Positions 5,807 to 6,010 of a DNA stretch of 6,010 bases are shown here, in pieces. The position numbers and the translations under genes are program-made. Position 1 is the stretch's first letter; each line of letters begins with the position of its first letter. The notes under the pieces are model-generated. The model was not told where the DNA came from. It saw nothing but the letters and a program-made list of their open reading frames with translations, and searched no databases. Origin of the DNA: Bacillota bacterium (GTDB taxonomy: Bacteria; Bacillota_I; Bacilli_A; RF39; UBA660); assembly GCA_018381595.1 (NCBI GenBank), contig JAGZRP010000050.1, positions 1 through 6,010 on the forward strand. Direction: 5' to 3'.

Positions 5807-6010
5807 ATGTTTATATTAGAAGGATGTACAATCGGTGGAACTACAGTACCATCAATGATTTTAAATATTATTGGATATGTTATTGTTGGGATTAAGATTG
5901 GAGTACCAGTTTTATTAATTATTTTTGGAATGATGGATCTTGGAAAAGCCGTTATGAGTAGTAAAGAGGATGAAATTAAAAAAGCACAAAATACATTCTT
6001 AAAACGTTTA
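5807..6010 (+). CDS. small membrane protein resembling VirB2/TrbC-type subunits (3' truncated)
   Basis: The frame starts at ATG 5807 and is still open at the window end, giving 68 residues. After a short N-terminus with one cysteine (Cys7) comes a long hydrophobic stretch (about 15-50) with 'IKIGVPVLLIIFGMMDLGKA', then a charged segment SSKEDEIKKAQNTFLKRL. A Pro-containing membrane segment with a Gly-x-x-Asp turn, a short charged cytoplasmic loop and presumably a second membrane segment beyond the window is the pattern of small VirB2/TrbC-like proteins from Gram-positive bacteria, which serve as pilin-like or channel subunits in type IV secretion. The resemblance is recalled from family pattern, not from an alignment. 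A strong promoter (5755-5783) and the AAGGGAGGT ribosome binding site 5 bases before the ATG fit an abundantly made subunit. It may be a further structural part of this machine or the first gene of a new operon. Confidence 0.7.
   Translation, partial: MFILEGCTIGGTTVPSMILNIIGYVIVGIKIGVPVLLIIFGMMDLGKAVMSSKEDEIKKAQNTFLKRL

Noticed and set aside
1..6010. Use of genetic code 4 (TGA as Trp), suggested by the absence of TGA stops in eight genes
   Set aside because: All five tryptophans in the genes are TGG and no in-frame TGA interrupts any gene. Avoidance of TGA stops is expected at low GC and the sample is small.
1..6010. tRNA, rRNA, CRISPR array, insertion sequence or riboswitch
   Set aside because: The window is almost fully coding, the three gaps are under 100 bases each, and none shows direct-repeat arrays, terminal inverted repeats with a transposase, or a recognisable structured RNA.

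Overview
The window is a tightly packed, single-strand (+) gene cluster for a Tad/type IV-pilus-like envelope machine. The DNA is AT-rich, with GC at roughly one third by eye. Most genes have strong AAGGAGGT-type ribosome binding sites, spacing is short, and two sites match the vegetative sigma-A promoter consensus. All five tryptophans are TGG and every stop is TAA or TAG. This fits a low-GC Bacillota-type bacterium (Bacilli or an uncultured relative) using the standard bacterial code. No secretin or other outer-membrane component is seen, which fits a single-membrane cell, but the window does not hold the whole locus.

Layout. 1-337: the 3' end of a CpaB/RcpC-like assembly protein. 346-1635: a CpaF/TadA-type secretion ATPase with a long Q/N/S-rich tail. 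1651-2553 and 2553-3353: TadB-like and TadC-like inner-membrane platform proteins, overlapping by one base. 3354-3423: an intergenic gap with a good promoter (TTGAAT-17-TATAAT). 3424-3654: a tiny, four-cysteine pilin candidate. 3688-4134 and 4144-4608: two paralogous single-membrane-segment pseudopilin-like proteins with a conserved cysteine pair. 4609-4701: a gap with an A/T-only-type hairpin ending in a T run. 4702-5745: a CpaE/TadZ-like protein (pseudo-receiver plus degenerate MinD/ParA-like domain). 5746-5806: a gap with a near-perfect promoter (TTGACA-17-TATACT). 5807-6010: the start of a small membrane protein resembling VirB2/TrbC-type subunits, cut by the window end.

Likely co-operation. 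The ATPase docks on the TadB/TadC platform and drives assembly or extrusion of the small pilin candidate. The two larger single-pass proteins would be minor pilins (priming or tip), CpaE would position the machine, and CpaB would act in the extracytoplasmic space. No prepilin peptidase lies in the window.

The most interesting points are these: three consecutive pilin-like proteins share an unusual M-[K/R]-[E/Q]-x-x-G N-terminus without the usual Glu at +5; the small pilin and the VirB2-like gene each have a private consensus promoter inside an otherwise co-transcribed cluster; the CpaE-like protein has lost its Walker A lysine; and a VirB2-like subunit gene directly follows a Tad cluster.
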